A DNA stretch of 64,000 nucleotides from Geothrix paludis. Lineage in GTDB: Bacteria; Acidobacteriota; Holophagae; Holophagales; Holophagaceae. The notes beneath the pieces were generated by a model. It worked only from the letters and a program-made list of their open reading frames with translations. It made no database searches and had not been told where the DNA came from. Shown here one piece after another: positions 1-8,647 of the stretch. The stretch covers positions 1,054,001 through 1,118,000 of the forward strand of contig NZ_JAKZLC010000001.1 of the NCBI RefSeq assembly GCF_022808815.1. Direction: 5' to 3'. The stretch's first letter is position 1. Each line of letters starts with the position of its first letter. The position numbers and the translations under genes are program-made.

Positions 1-3000
1 TCATCCAGAAGGACGGGTTCACAGGCCGGAGCCGGACCAGCGACCGGGCCACGGCCTCCCCCGACCCACGAAGGTCCGTCGAACCCGAGCGCAGCATGAG
101 CACGATGTAGTGGAGCCGGATGGTGCCCAGCTCCACCGGATCCTCCGTGGTCGATTCCAGGTGGGGGAGCAGCTGGCTGGCCTCATCCAGGTAGCCCCGG
201 CCATTCCGGCCCTGCGTCTGAGCCCTGGTGGCGGCAGAAAGCAGGGCGTCCATGACATAAGGCGCCAGGGTAGCCAACGGGAGTTGAGCTTCCCTGGCCC
301 GCTGGAACTCGGTTCGCGCCTGGGCCAGCACAACCTCGGGATCTCGCCCGTCCCAGGTCATCGCCCGGGCCTGGGCGGCGCGGGCCATGAGGATGCCCCG
401 GTGGAATCCCACATGGCGGGGCTGGGTCTTCAGGGCGGCCTCGTAGGCCAGGACCGCCTCTTCGGCATCCGCCGAGGGATCTCCGCCGGAATCCACCTCG
501 GCCCTAGCGACGGCCAGGGCCACACCCCCGAGGTTCGCCTGGAAGTACGCATCGCCGGGGTGCGCCTTCGCCTCCGCCCGGGCCTGCTGAAGGTACGGCA
601 GCGCGGCGGCGCGCTGGTACGTGCCCCTCAGGCGGGCATGGTCGATCCAGGCCAGCAGGGCGGAGTTGCGGATGTTCATGAGGACGATGTGCGCCGGATC
701 CTGGCGGAGGCCCTGATCGGCGGCGGCCATGGCCTCCTGCAGCCGCGGCGAGGGATCCTCCCCCTGGCTCATCAGGCGGAAGCCCTCGGTCCGGAGCACG
801 GAGGCCCGGGCCGCGGAGGCCTCGACTTCGCCGGGATCCCTGCGGAGAGCCTCTTCCGCGTCCATCTTGGCCCGGATCAGCCAGGCTCCGGGATCCTTGT
901 CCCGGAAGGCCAGGAACCGCGCCATCTCCCCGCGAGCCCGGGCCCGCCAGGCCAAGGGCGCGGCCGCGGTGGGCTCGAGCCGGGCCCAGCGGTCGGCCAC
1001 GGCCACCTGGGCCAGGACCGGGATCTCCGGGTCCGCCCCGGTCTGCCAGCCCTGCGCCACCGCCTCCTGCCAGCGCCGCAGATCCAGCTCGAGGAGGTCC
1101 ACGTCGCAGGGGGCCCTGAGCTCAGCCTCCGCGAGGGCCCTGCCTGCGGCCTCCAGGGCCGGGCTGGCCACCGCCGCTTCTTGGGCGAAGCGGGCCTGGA
1201 CCAGCCAGGCCTCAGCCTCCAGGCGCAGGGCCTCGTAGAACCAGGGAGCCTGCGCCTGGGCCTCCCGCGCCAGCCGGATCGCCTCCTGGGGCTGGCCCTC
1301 CATCAGCATGAGCAGGCCCGTCCGGAAGGCCTGGGGCTCGAGGCTGGCGCTGGCGCCCCGGCGCAGCCAATCCGCGGCGGGCATCCTCAGCGTCTCCTTT
1401 AGCTCATCGAGCCGGCGCCGGCGCAGCTCCGGATCCGGAAGGGCCGAGGCCTTGCCCAGCTCGATCTGGTAGATCGCGGCCAGGGCCCGGCCCTCGGCAT
1501 GGGCCGCCTCCGGCGTCCGGAACCCCAGGGCCCAGGCCCGTTCCAACTGGGTCCGGGCCCCGGCGGGATCGTCCAGGGCCAGGCGCGCCCGCCCCAGGGC
1601 GTAGGCGCCCGGCGGCGCGGCCAGCGATCCCGCGGCCTGGACCTCCTGGGATAGCGCCTCGACCCGGGATCGGAGATCCGCCTGGTCCCGGGTCAGGTCC
1701 CTAGTCGGCTGGATGCGCAGGTAGCGGGCCAGGGCCTCGATCCGTTCCGCGGCCTGGGCGAACCGCTGGGCGTAGGCGGCCTGGGCCTGGGCGCGCAGCC
1801 GCTCCCTCAGGGCGAATCCGCCGAAGACGGCGGCGGTGAGGAGGATCGCCGCCGAAGCCGTCACCAGGGCCTTGTGCTTCCGAATCCAGCGCCCCAGCTG
1901 CTCCAGGCGCGTGGCCGCGCGGGCCTGGATGGGCTCGCCGTCCAGGATGCGCTGCAAGTCATCTCCCAGGGCCCGGGCCGTGGAGTACCGGCGGCGCGGA
2001 TCCTTCTGGAGGCAGGTGAGCACCACCGTATCGAGGTCGGCCGGGATCGTGGGCACCAGCCTCCGGACCGGCACGGGGTCGTCCCTCACGATGCGCGACA
2101 TCCGCTCGAGCCCTTCCCCTTCGAAGGGCGGGTTCCCGGTCAGCAGCTCGTAGAGGGTGGCGCCCAGGGAGTAGACGTCCGTCCGGCGGTCCAGCAGGGC
2201 CGTGTGCCCGCGGGCCTGCTCGGGCGACATGTAGCTGACAGTGCCCATGACCCGGCCGGTCTCCGTGAGCCGCCCCTCGCCGAGGCCCCGCGCCAGGCCG
2301 AAGTCGAGCACGCTGGCCCGGGTGGATCCGTCCTCCAGCCGCTCCACCATCAGGTTGGCCGGGTTCAGGTCCCGGTGGATGAGCCCCATGCGATGGGCCG
2401 CGTGGACCCCTTCGCAGACCTCCTTCATCAGGCGGAGCAGCTCTTCCAGCGACAGGGTGCGGGCCGCCTGGAGGAAGGTCTCGCCGGAGATGAACTGCAT
2501 GACGATGTAGGGCTGGCCGCGCCATTCGCCGATTTCATGCACCCGGCAGACGTTGGGATGATCGACCCGGGCCTGGAGCTGGGCCTCGTGGATGAACCGC
2601 CGGATGAGCTCAGGATCGTCCCGCCGCAGGAGCTTCAGGGCCACCACCCGGCGGAGACGCGAGTCCGTGGCGCGGAACACGCGGCCCATGCCGCCTTCGC
2701 CGAGCAGCTCCAGGGATTCGAAGCGGCCCCAGCGCTCCAGGGTCCGGGCCCGGAAGATCCCGCTCTGCCGATGGGCCGCCGGGGGAAGGGCCGATTCGAG
2801 GGCGGGGTCCGACGGATCCGCCAGGAGGGCCACTTCCGGCAGGGCCCCGTCCGGTGTCTCCCGTGCCTGGGCCGTGACCTCCAGGGACCAGTGGGTCGAG
2901 TCCGCCGCCTGCAGATCGGCCAGGTCCTGCTCCAGCATCCGCCGGTCCCCTTCCGCGAGGCGCCCGGCGGCGACCAGCTCGTCGAGCCCGCGGGAGGCGG

Positions 3001-3067
3001 CGTCGGCGGGCTCGAGCAGGCCACGGGCCACGGCCAAGGCCAGCACCCGCTCCTCAGCGGTCGCCAT
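1..3067 (-). CDS. Ser/Thr protein kinase with C-terminal helical-repeat region (3' end beyond window)
   Basis: Membrane-anchored Hanks-type Ser/Thr kinase, about 1020 codons visible and still open at base 1, so the C-terminus is missing. Seen from the ATG at 3067: a Gly-rich loop GEGGMGRVF near residue 119, the ATP-binding Lys in VALK near 142, a catalytic loop HRDLNPANL near 227, DFG near 256, and one membrane segment near 396-418. An Ala/Arg-rich region of probable TPR-like helical repeats follows. The usual HRDLK lysine is Asn here, while the Asp, Asn and DFG are kept. Known for the family: cytoplasmic kinase domain with an extracytoplasmic TPR-like sensor or scaffold. An in-frame ATG at 3109 is an alternative start. 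Substrate unknown. Divergent from the ABC transporter. Confidence 0.88.
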   Translation of the reverse strand, partial: MATAEERVLALAVARGLLEPADAASRGLDELVAAGRLAEGDRRMLEQDLADLQAADSTHWSLEVTAQARETPDGALPEVALLADPSDPALESALPPAAHRQSGIFRARTLERWGRFESLELLGEGGMGRVFRATDSRLRRVVALKLLRRDDPELIRRFIHEAQLQARVDHPNVCRVHEIGEWRGQPYIVMQFISGETFLQAARTLSLEELLRLMKEVCEGVHAAHRMGLIHRDLNPANLMVERLEDGSTRASVLDFGLARGLGEGRLTETGRVMGTVSYMSPEQARGHTALLDRRTDVYSLGATLYELLTGNPPFEGEGLERMSRIVRDDPVPVRRLVPTIPADLDTVVLTCLQKDPRRRYSTARALGDDLQRILDGEPIQARAATRLEQLGRWIRKHKALVTASAAILLTAAVFGGFALRERLRAQAQAAYAQRFAQAAERIEALARYLRIQPTRDLTRDQADLRSRVEALSQEVQAAGSLAAPPGAYALGRARLALDDPAGARTQLERAWALGFRTPEAAHAEGRALAAIYQIELGKASALPDPELRRRRLDELKETLRMPAADWLRRGASASLEPQAFRTGLLMLMEGQPQEAIRLAREAQAQAPWFYEALRLEAEAWLVQARFAQEAAVASPALEAAGRALAEAELRAPCDVDLLELDLRRWQEAVAQGWQTGADPEIPVLAQVAVADRWARLEPTAAAPLAWRARARGEMARFLAFRDKDPGAWLIRAKMDAEEALRRDPGEVEASAARASVLRTEGFRLMSQGEDPSPRLQEAMAAADQGLRQDPAHIVLMNIRNSALLAWIDHARLRGTYQRAAALPYLQQARAEAKAHPGDAYFQANLGGVALAVARAEVDSGGDPSADAEEAVLAYEAALKTQPRHVGFHRGILMARAAQARAMTWDGRDPEVVLAQARTEFQRAREAQLPLATLAPYVMDALLSAATRAQTQGRNGRGYLDEASQLLPHLESTTEDPVELGTIRLHYIVLMLRSGSTDLRGSGEAVARSLVRLRPVNPSFWM

Positions 3068-3148
3068 GACTGCCTTCACGCACGATTCCGCTCCCGTTGG
3101 ACCGTTCATGGTGCCCCTTTTGGGGCTGCAGGTGAAGCACTTCCCGGG

Positions 3149-3178
3149 TTGACCCCCCCCGTGCCGGGCGGTCAGACT
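3149..3178 (+). promoter_or_regulatory. candidate sigma-70-like promoter for the ABC transporter operon
   Basis: TTGACC at 3149-3154, an 18-bp spacer, then CAGACT at 3173-3178. It sits about 20 bp before the strong ribosome-binding site at 3199-3206, so the geometry suits transcription of the small ORF at 3211 and the transporter genes. Assigned by pattern only. Confidence 0.3.
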
Positions 3179-3210
3179 GGCCATGGCCCCGGCGCCGGAA
3201 AGGAGGTTCG

Positions 3211-3264
3211 ATGGGACGACAATCCGACATCTCTGAACCTCCGTCGTGGTGCGCCGTCCGCTGA
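3211..3264 (+). CDS. possible 17-residue leader peptide upstream of ABC transporter
   Basis: A short ORF, MGRQSDISEPPSWCAVR, preceded by AAGGAGG four bases before the ATG, the best ribosome-binding site in this intergenic region. It ends 88 bp before the permease start. The permease start itself has no comparable site. Whether the peptide is made, or controls the downstream genes, cannot be told from sequence. It may be a chance ORF. Confidence 0.35.
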   Translation: MGRQSDISEPPSWCAVR

Positions 3265-3352
3265 GGCGGCCATCCCCGGCTCCCCCGAATCCGCACCCTG
3301 AATGGGATGGCGGCGCGCTCGTCCGCGCCCCTTCCGAGTCTCCGGACCGGCC

Positions 3353-5098
3353 ATGATGCACCGAATCCTCGACACGATGTGGGGCCAGGCCAACGCCCTG
3401 TTCGCGCCCTTCCGCCGCCGGCGATGGGTGGACCTGCTGCTCGTCGCGGCGGCCTTCGGCATGCTCTACGGCCTCATCCTGCTCGGGCACGAATGGACCG
3501 CCCTCCAGCGGCCCCAGATCCAGGTGGACCTCTCGCCCCTAGCCCTTCCGAAGTACACCTTCTTCTCGATGATGCGCGGCCTGGCTGCCTACGCGCTGTC
3601 CTTCGTGTTCACGCTCATATACGCCTACTGGGCCGCCAAGGACGCCCGGGCGGAGCGCCTGCTGATCCCGCTCCTCGACATCCTCCAGAGCATCCCCGTG
3701 CTCACCTTCCTCATGCCCCTGCTGCTGGTGATGGTGGCCCTCTTCCCCCACAGCAACGTGGGCCTGGAGATCACCGCCATCCTCACGATCTTCACGGGGC
3801 AGGTGTGGAACATGACCTTCAGCCTCTACCACAGCCTGAAGAGCGTGCCCTCGGAGTTCCACGAGGCGGGCACCGTCTACCGGTTCAACTGGTGGCAGCG
3901 GTTCAAGTGGATCGAGCTGCCCTTCGCCACGACCGGCCTGGCCTGGAACTCCATGATGAGCATGGCCGGCGGCTGGTTCTTCCTCATGATCAACGAGTCC
4001 CTCACCGTGGGCGACAAGGACTTCCGCCTGCCGGGGCTCGGCTCCTACATGAGCGTGGCCGTCGAGCAGGGCAACGGCCGAGCCCAGATCTACGCCATCC
4101 TCGCCATGATCCTCATGATCGTGTTCCTCGATCAGGTTTTGTGGCGGCCCATCGTGGTCTGGGCCCAGCGCTTCAAGGTGGAGGACACGGTCCAGAGCGA
4201 GGCCCCCTCGAGCTGGTTCCTCGACTTCGTGAGGAGGAGCCGCCTCATCCGGTGGTGGGATCTCTGGCTCGCCCGCCGGCGCCGAATCCGGGCGCACCGG
4301 TTGCGCCATCGCGCTGGCGAGCGGACCGGAACCCGCAGGGCCGAACAGGTCGCCCCCTGGATGGCCCTGGGCGCCCTCGGGGTGGTCACGACCCTCCTGC
4401 TGGTGGGGACCGTGGGCATCTACCACCTCCTGGCCCACCTGCCCGGGAAAGCCTGGATCCGCCTCCTGAAGGCCGACGCGCTGAGCCTCTCCCGCGTGAT
4501 GATCTCCATGGGCATCGGCGTGGCCTGGGCCCTGCCCGCGGGGCTGGCCATCGGGCTTTCCGACCGCCTGTCCCGGATCTTCCAGCCCGTGGTGCAGGTG
4601 GCGGCCTCGTTCCCGGCCCCCATGCTGTTCCCCACCGTCATCGCCCTGCTGGCGACCCTCAAGGTGGGCCTCGGCTGGGGCAGCATCGTGCTGATGCTGC
4701 TGGGCACCCAGTGGTACATCCTCTTCAACGTGATCGCCGGCGCCAGCGCGATCCCGAGCGACCTCCGCGAGGTGGCGACCTCCTTCAATTTCGGCCGCTG
4801 GCAGCGCTTCAAGGAGCTCTATTTCCCCGCCATCTTCCCCTACCTGATCACGGGTTGCCTCACGGCCGCGGGGGGCGCCTGGAACGCCAGCATCGTCTCC
4901 GAGTACGTGTCCCTGAAGGGCTACACCTTGCAGACCTTCGGCCTGGGGGCCATCGTGAGCCAGGCCACGGCCGACAAGGACTTCGCCCTCCTGGCGGCCT
5001 CCACCCTGGTCCTCGCCGGAACGGTCGTGCTCTTTAACCGCATGGTCTGGAAGCCCCTGTACCGGCTGGCCAGCACCCGCTATTCCCTGTCCAAGTGA
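3353..5098 (+). CDS. ABC transporter permease, fused double-permease, NitT/TauT-type
   Basis: Inner-membrane permease of 581 residues with two complete binding-protein-dependent permease halves in one chain. The EAA-like loops that dock the ATPase are seen twice: EFHEAGTVYRFNWWQRF near residue 172 and DLREVATSFNFGRWQRF near 469. A basic linker lies at about 285-335, and hydrophobic helices run through both halves, the first near 25-45. In most NitT/TauT systems the permease is a homodimer of one such half, so this is an internal duplication or fusion. The ATPase follows after 7 bp. No solute-binding protein is encoded nearby, so the substrate is unassigned. I chose the ATG at 3353; an in-frame ATG at 3302 adds 17 residues and lacks a ribosome-binding site. 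Confidence 0.85.
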   Translation: MMHRILDTMWGQANALFAPFRRRRWVDLLLVAAAFGMLYGLILLGHEWTALQRPQIQVDLSPLALPKYTFFSMMRGLAAYALSFVFTLIYAYWAAKDARAERLLIPLLDILQSIPVLTFLMPLLLVMVALFPHSNVGLEITAILTIFTGQVWNMTFSLYHSLKSVPSEFHEAGTVYRFNWWQRFKWIELPFATTGLAWNSMMSMAGGWFFLMINESLTVGDKDFRLPGLGSYMSVAVEQGNGRAQIYAILAMILMIVFLDQVLWRPIVVWAQRFKVEDTVQSEAPSSWFLDFVRRSRLIRWWDLWLARRRRIRAHRLRHRAGERTGTRRAEQVAPWMALGALGVVTTLLLVGTVGIYHLLAHLPGKAWIRLLKADALSLSRVMISMGIGVAWALPAGLAIGLSDRLSRIFQPVVQVAASFPAPMLFPTVIALLATLKVGLGWGSIVLMLLGTQWYILFNVIAGASAIPSDLREVATSFNFGRWQRFKELYFPAIFPYLITGCLTAAGGAWNASIVSEYVSLKGYTLQTFGLGAIVSQATADKDFALLAASTLVLAGTVVLFNRMVWKPLYRLASTRYSLSK

Positions 5099-5105
5099 GG
5101 GCGAC

Positions 5106-6407
5106 ATGATCCACGCCGTCAACGCCAGCCACGATGTCATCTGCGAGCTGAAGGGCATCCAGAAGTCCTTCGAGCGCGGCACGGGCAAGCCCCTGCGCGT
5201 GCTGGAGGACATCAACCTCGACATCCGCGCCAACGAGGTCGCCTGCCTCATCGGCCCGTCCGGCTGCGGGAAATCGACGATCCTCCGGATCTTCGCGGGC
5301 CTCATCGAGCCCACGAAGGGCCGGACCTACTACCACGGCGAGGAGATGAAGGGCCTGAACCCGGGCGTCGCCATCGTGTTCCAGAACTTCGCGCTCTACC
5401 CCTGGATGACCGTGGAATCCAACGTGAAGACCGTCCTCCAGGCCAAGGGGCTGGACGAGGAGACCATCAAGGCCAAGGCCAACCGCGCCATCCGCCTCGT
5501 GGGCCTCGAGGGGTTCGAGGAGGCCTACCCTCGCGAGCTCTCGGGCGGCATGAAGCAACGGGTGGGCATGGCCCGCGCCTTGAGCGTGGACCCCGAGATC
5601 CTCTTCATGGACGAGCCCTTCAGCCATGTGGACGCCCTCACGGCCGAGGGCCTCCGGGCCGAGATCCTGGACATCTGGGACGACGCGGAGCGGAACCCCT
5701 CCTCGATCCTCATGGTGAGCCACGACATCAAGGAAGTGGCCTACATGGCCGACCGCATCGTGGTGCTGTCCGCCAACCCGGGCCGCGTGCGCACCATCGT
5801 CGAGAACCCCCTGCCCCGCCCCCGGGACATGCGGAGCCCCGAGTTCCTGCGCCTGGTCGACCAGCTCCACGACATCATCACCAGCGCGGAGCTGCCGGAC
5901 GTCGAGGTGAGCGCGCCGGAGCCCAGCCTGCTGCCGGACCTCGTCGAACCGCTGCCCGCCACCTCCTCCTCGGACATCCTCGGCCTGCTCGAATACCTGG
6001 AGACCCAGGGCGGAACCTCGGATCTGTTCCAGGTGGCCACCGCCACCCACGTGCCGTTCGAGAAGGTGCTCGTCTCCGTGAAGGGGGCGGAGATGCTCGA
6101 TTTCGTGGACACCCCCAAGCGGCAGGTCATCCTGAACGCCCTGGGCCAGCGCTTCGTGCGCGCCAACATGGATGACCGCAAGGACATCTGGAAGGCCCAG
6201 CTCCTGGAGCTCCGCCTCTTCCGGATGGTGATGGAGCTCATCGAGCTGCATCACGGCGAGCTCAAGGAAGACGAGCTCCTTTCGGAACTCCAGCAGCGCC
6301 TTCCCATGGAGAATTCGGAACAGACCTTCGACACCCTGGTCACCTGGGGCCGCTTCGGCGAGATCTTCGCCTACCGCGAAGAGCGCGGCATCCTCACGCC
6401 GGAGTAG
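5106..6407 (+). CDS. ABC transporter ATP-binding protein with AAA-associated C-terminal domain
   Basis: Cytoplasmic ATPase that powers the fused permease encoded just upstream. Walker A GPSGCGKST is near residues 50-58, a Q-loop is in FQNFALYPW, the signature LSGGMKQR is near 145, and Walker B LFMDEP is near 165, followed by the H-loop VSHD. The first 255 residues match nitrate/sulfonate/taurine-type ATPases. The remaining 170 are an extra domain of the kind called AAA-associated, seen on ATPases paired with double permeases. Its role is unknown; it could be regulatory or sense a ligand. The porin gene starts 4 bp after the stop, so the three genes are probably co-transcribed. Confidence 0.9.
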   Translation: MIHAVNASHDVICELKGIQKSFERGTGKPLRVLEDINLDIRANEVACLIGPSGCGKSTILRIFAGLIEPTKGRTYYHGEEMKGLNPGVAIVFQNFALYPWMTVESNVKTVLQAKGLDEETIKAKANRAIRLVGLEGFEEAYPRELSGGMKQRVGMARALSVDPEILFMDEPFSHVDALTAEGLRAEILDIWDDAERNPSSILMVSHDIKEVAYMADRIVVLSANPGRVRTIVENPLPRPRDMRSPEFLRLVDQLHDIITSAELPDVEVSAPEPSLLPDLVEPLPATSSSDILGLLEYLETQGGTSDLFQVATATHVPFEKVLVSVKGAEMLDFVDTPKRQVILNALGQRFVRANMDDRKDIWKAQLLELRLFRMVMELIELHHGELKEDELLSELQQRLPMENSEQTFDTLVTWGRFGEIFAYREERGILTPE

Positions 6408-6410
6408 CCC

Positions 6411-7700
6411 GTGCGGATCCAGGCTCGCGCCTTCCTGCTGGGCCTCGCCCTGCCCGCCGCGCTCGCCGCGCAGTCGGCCATGCCCCGGCTGCTGGGCCTC
6501 CAGGCCACGTTCATCGGCCAGGACCTGCGGCCCTTCGCCAGCCCCTATGCCGGCCCCAACAGCCTCACCGGGGACGGGGACCGCGCCGTCACGCAGACCT
6601 ACGGGGCCTATTTCGGATCCCAGCTCACAGCACGGCTCCAGGTCTACCTGGACGTGGAGCTGTTCCGGGGCTCGGGCGTAGGGCGGACGGTGGGCCTCGC
6701 CGGTCTTCCGAATGGCGACGCCATCCGCGCGGGCTCTGCCGATCTCGGGCAGGCGCCCTACTTGGCCCGGCTGTTTGGCCGGTGGACCCTGCCCCTCGGC
6801 GGCGGGGAGGAGGCCGTCGAGCGCGGCATGGATCAGCTTCCAGGGCGCGTGCCCGCGCAGCGCCTGGTGGTCACCTTCGGGAAACTGGCGGCCAACGACC
6901 TCTTCGACACCAGCGCCTTCGCCGGAGCCCCCCGGACGCAGTTCATGAACTGGAGCCTGTTCAACGCGCCCGCCTGGGACTTCGCGGCGGACACCCGGGG
7001 CTACACCCGCGGCGTGGCCGCGGAGCTGCGCCTCACCAGCTGGGCCCTGGCCCTCGGCCGCTTCCAGATGCCCACGGAGGCCAACGGGAACGTGCTCGAC
7101 GGCGAGCTAGCCCGGGCCCACAGCGACAACGTCCAGCTCACGCTCATGCCCGAAGGCGGACCCGTCGTCCGCCTGCTCGGCTACGTGAACCACGCCCGCA
7201 TGGGCGACTACGCGGCGGCCCTCGCCCAGGCAATCATCCCGGACATCATCGCCACCCGCGCGCCGGGCCGCGCGAAGCGGGGCTGGGTGCTCAACCTGGA
7301 GCAGCCCCTGGCCCCGGACGGCGCCTCGGGCCTCTTCCTGCGGGCGGGCTGGAACGACGGGCACACCGAGTCCTTCGCCTTCACGGAGGCCGACCGCTCC
7401 CTGTCCTTCGGCGGCCAGGGCAGAGGCTGGGCGGCGGAGGACCGCTGGGGCCTGGCGCTGTCCATCCAGGACCTGTCGCGGGAGCACCGGGCCTACCTGG
7501 CCGCCGGCGGGACCGGGTTCGTCCTCGGGGACGGCCGGCTCTCCCCGGCCCGGGAGCAGGTGGCCGAGATCTACTACGCCTGGGCTCCCCGCCCCTGGCT
7601 GCGCCTATCGCCAGACCTGCAGCTGATCCGCAACCCCGGCTACAACCGCGACCGGGGCCCCGCCCGAGTGTTCGGCCTCCGGCTCCGCCTCAGCGTCTGA
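6411..7700 (+). CDS. carbohydrate-porin-like outer-membrane protein
   Basis: A 429-residue protein starting at GTG with a signal peptide (hydrophobic run ending ALAAQS). It has many alternating hydrophobic strands and aromatic-rich turns, consistent with an outer-membrane barrel. The early block with YGAYFGSQLTARLQVYLDVE is typical of OprB-like porins in Gram-negative bacteria; I recognise the pattern but cannot confirm the family without a profile search. Placement 4 bp after the ABC ATPase suggests it admits the same substrate through the outer membrane. Confidence 0.68.
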   Translation: MRIQARAFLLGLALPAALAAQSAMPRLLGLQATFIGQDLRPFASPYAGPNSLTGDGDRAVTQTYGAYFGSQLTARLQVYLDVELFRGSGVGRTVGLAGLPNGDAIRAGSADLGQAPYLARLFGRWTLPLGGGEEAVERGMDQLPGRVPAQRLVVTFGKLAANDLFDTSAFAGAPRTQFMNWSLFNAPAWDFAADTRGYTRGVAAELRLTSWALALGRFQMPTEANGNVLDGELARAHSDNVQLTLMPEGGPVVRLLGYVNHARMGDYAAALAQAIIPDIIATRAPGRAKRGWVLNLEQPLAPDGASGLFLRAGWNDGHTESFAFTEADRSLSFGGQGRGWAAEDRWGLALSIQDLSREHRAYLAAGGTGFVLGDGRLSPAREQVAEIYYAWAPRPWLRLSPDLQLIRNPGYNRDRGPARVFGLRLRLSV

Positions 7701-7701
7701 C

Positions 7702-8607
7702 CTACGGCTCCGCGGATCCGGAAGCCACCGGCGGCGCGAAGGCGCAGGCCGCGATGCCCGCCAGCACGAGCAGGGTGCCCAGGCCCTGCAAGGGCTTCAC
7801 GGATTCCCCGAGGAGCAGCCACCCCAGGATGACCGTGGCCACGGGCTGGGTCATGAGGCCCATGGCGCCCAGGTTCGTGGACACGTGGCCGATGCCCCAG
7901 GTGATGAGCCACCAGGCCACGACCTGCACGACGAGACCCAGGCCGGCCAGGGCCCACCAGGCCCGGGCGGGATAGCCAGAAAAGGCCTCTCCCTGCGCGA
8001 GGCCCAGGACCCCGAACCCCGCCGTGCAGCAGAGCACCACCCAGAACAGGGCCTCCGGAGCGCTGAGTTCCTGGCGGGCGCGGCCCAGGGCCAGCGTGAA
8101 GGCCCCGTAGGCCAGGGAGGCGAGGGCCCCCAGCAGCTCGCCCAGGCCCGTGCCCCAGCGGGCGCCCTTGGCCAGGCCCAGGATGAGGGCGCCACCCAGG
8201 GCGAGCGCCACGCCCAGCCAGAACCGGCGCCGCAGCTTCGCTCCGAGCCAGGCCACGGAGACCACGGCCACCCAGATGGGCGCCAGGGTCACCAGCAGCG
8301 TGGCGTTGGCGGCGCTCGTGTGATGGAGCGACGAGTGCCACATCCAGAGGTCCCCCACGAAGCAGAGGCCTGCCACACCGGCCCAGAGACGGGCCTTCCC
8401 GGCCTCGCGCCTTGCCGAGTTCCGGGCCCGCCAGGCGAGCCAGGCCACGGGCGGCAGGGCGATGACCATGCGGTAGAAGCCCACCGCCAGCGGTCCCGCG
8501 GGCGCCGCCCAGCGCACGAGCATGGCCGCGAACCCCAGGAGCGAAGCCCCGAGGATCAGGGCCGCCAGGCCTCTCGGATCCGGCGTCCCCGCCCGTGTCT
8601 CATCCAT
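7702..8607 (-). CDS. EamA/DMT-family transporter
   Basis: Ten hydrophobic segments arranged as two similar five-helix halves in about 301 residues, the drug/metabolite transporter (EamA) pattern. The N-terminal helix carries LGFAAMLVRWAAPAGP, typical of the family. Substrates of such proteins range over amino acids, nucleosides and metabolites, and nothing here narrows it. I chose the ATG at 8607 next to GGAAGG; another in-frame ATG is at 8643. It is the last gene of a minus-strand run with dacB 40 bp upstream, so it may be co-transcribed. Its stop is convergent with the porin stop. Confidence 0.87.
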   Translation of the reverse strand: MDETRAGTPDPRGLAALILGASLLGFAAMLVRWAAPAGPLAVGFYRMVIALPPVAWLAWRARNSARREAGKARLWAGVAGLCFVGDLWMWHSSLHHTSAANATLLVTLAPIWVAVVSVAWLGAKLRRRFWLGVALALGGALILGLAKGARWGTGLGELLGALASLAYGAFTLALGRARQELSAPEALFWVVLCCTAGFGVLGLAQGEAFSGYPARAWWALAGLGLVVQVVAWWLITWGIGHVSTNLGAMGLMTQPVATVILGWLLLGESVKPLQGLGTLLVLAGIAACAFAPPVASGSAEP

Positions 8608-8647
8608 CCTTCCAGGATCGCCGCCGATGCGCGGCACACGCAAGGCG

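Noticed and set aside
2370-2400. Pseudokinase call for the left kinase because HRDLK is HRDLN
   Set aside because: The catalytic Asp, Asn and DFG and the ATP Lys are kept; Asn at that place does not alone indicate loss of activity.
110-3301. Long plus-strand ORFs opposite the left kinase gene
   Set aside because: They are antisense shadows: the minus frame has kinase motifs and a signature membrane helix, while the plus frames give Gly/Arg/Pro-rich sequence without known motifs.
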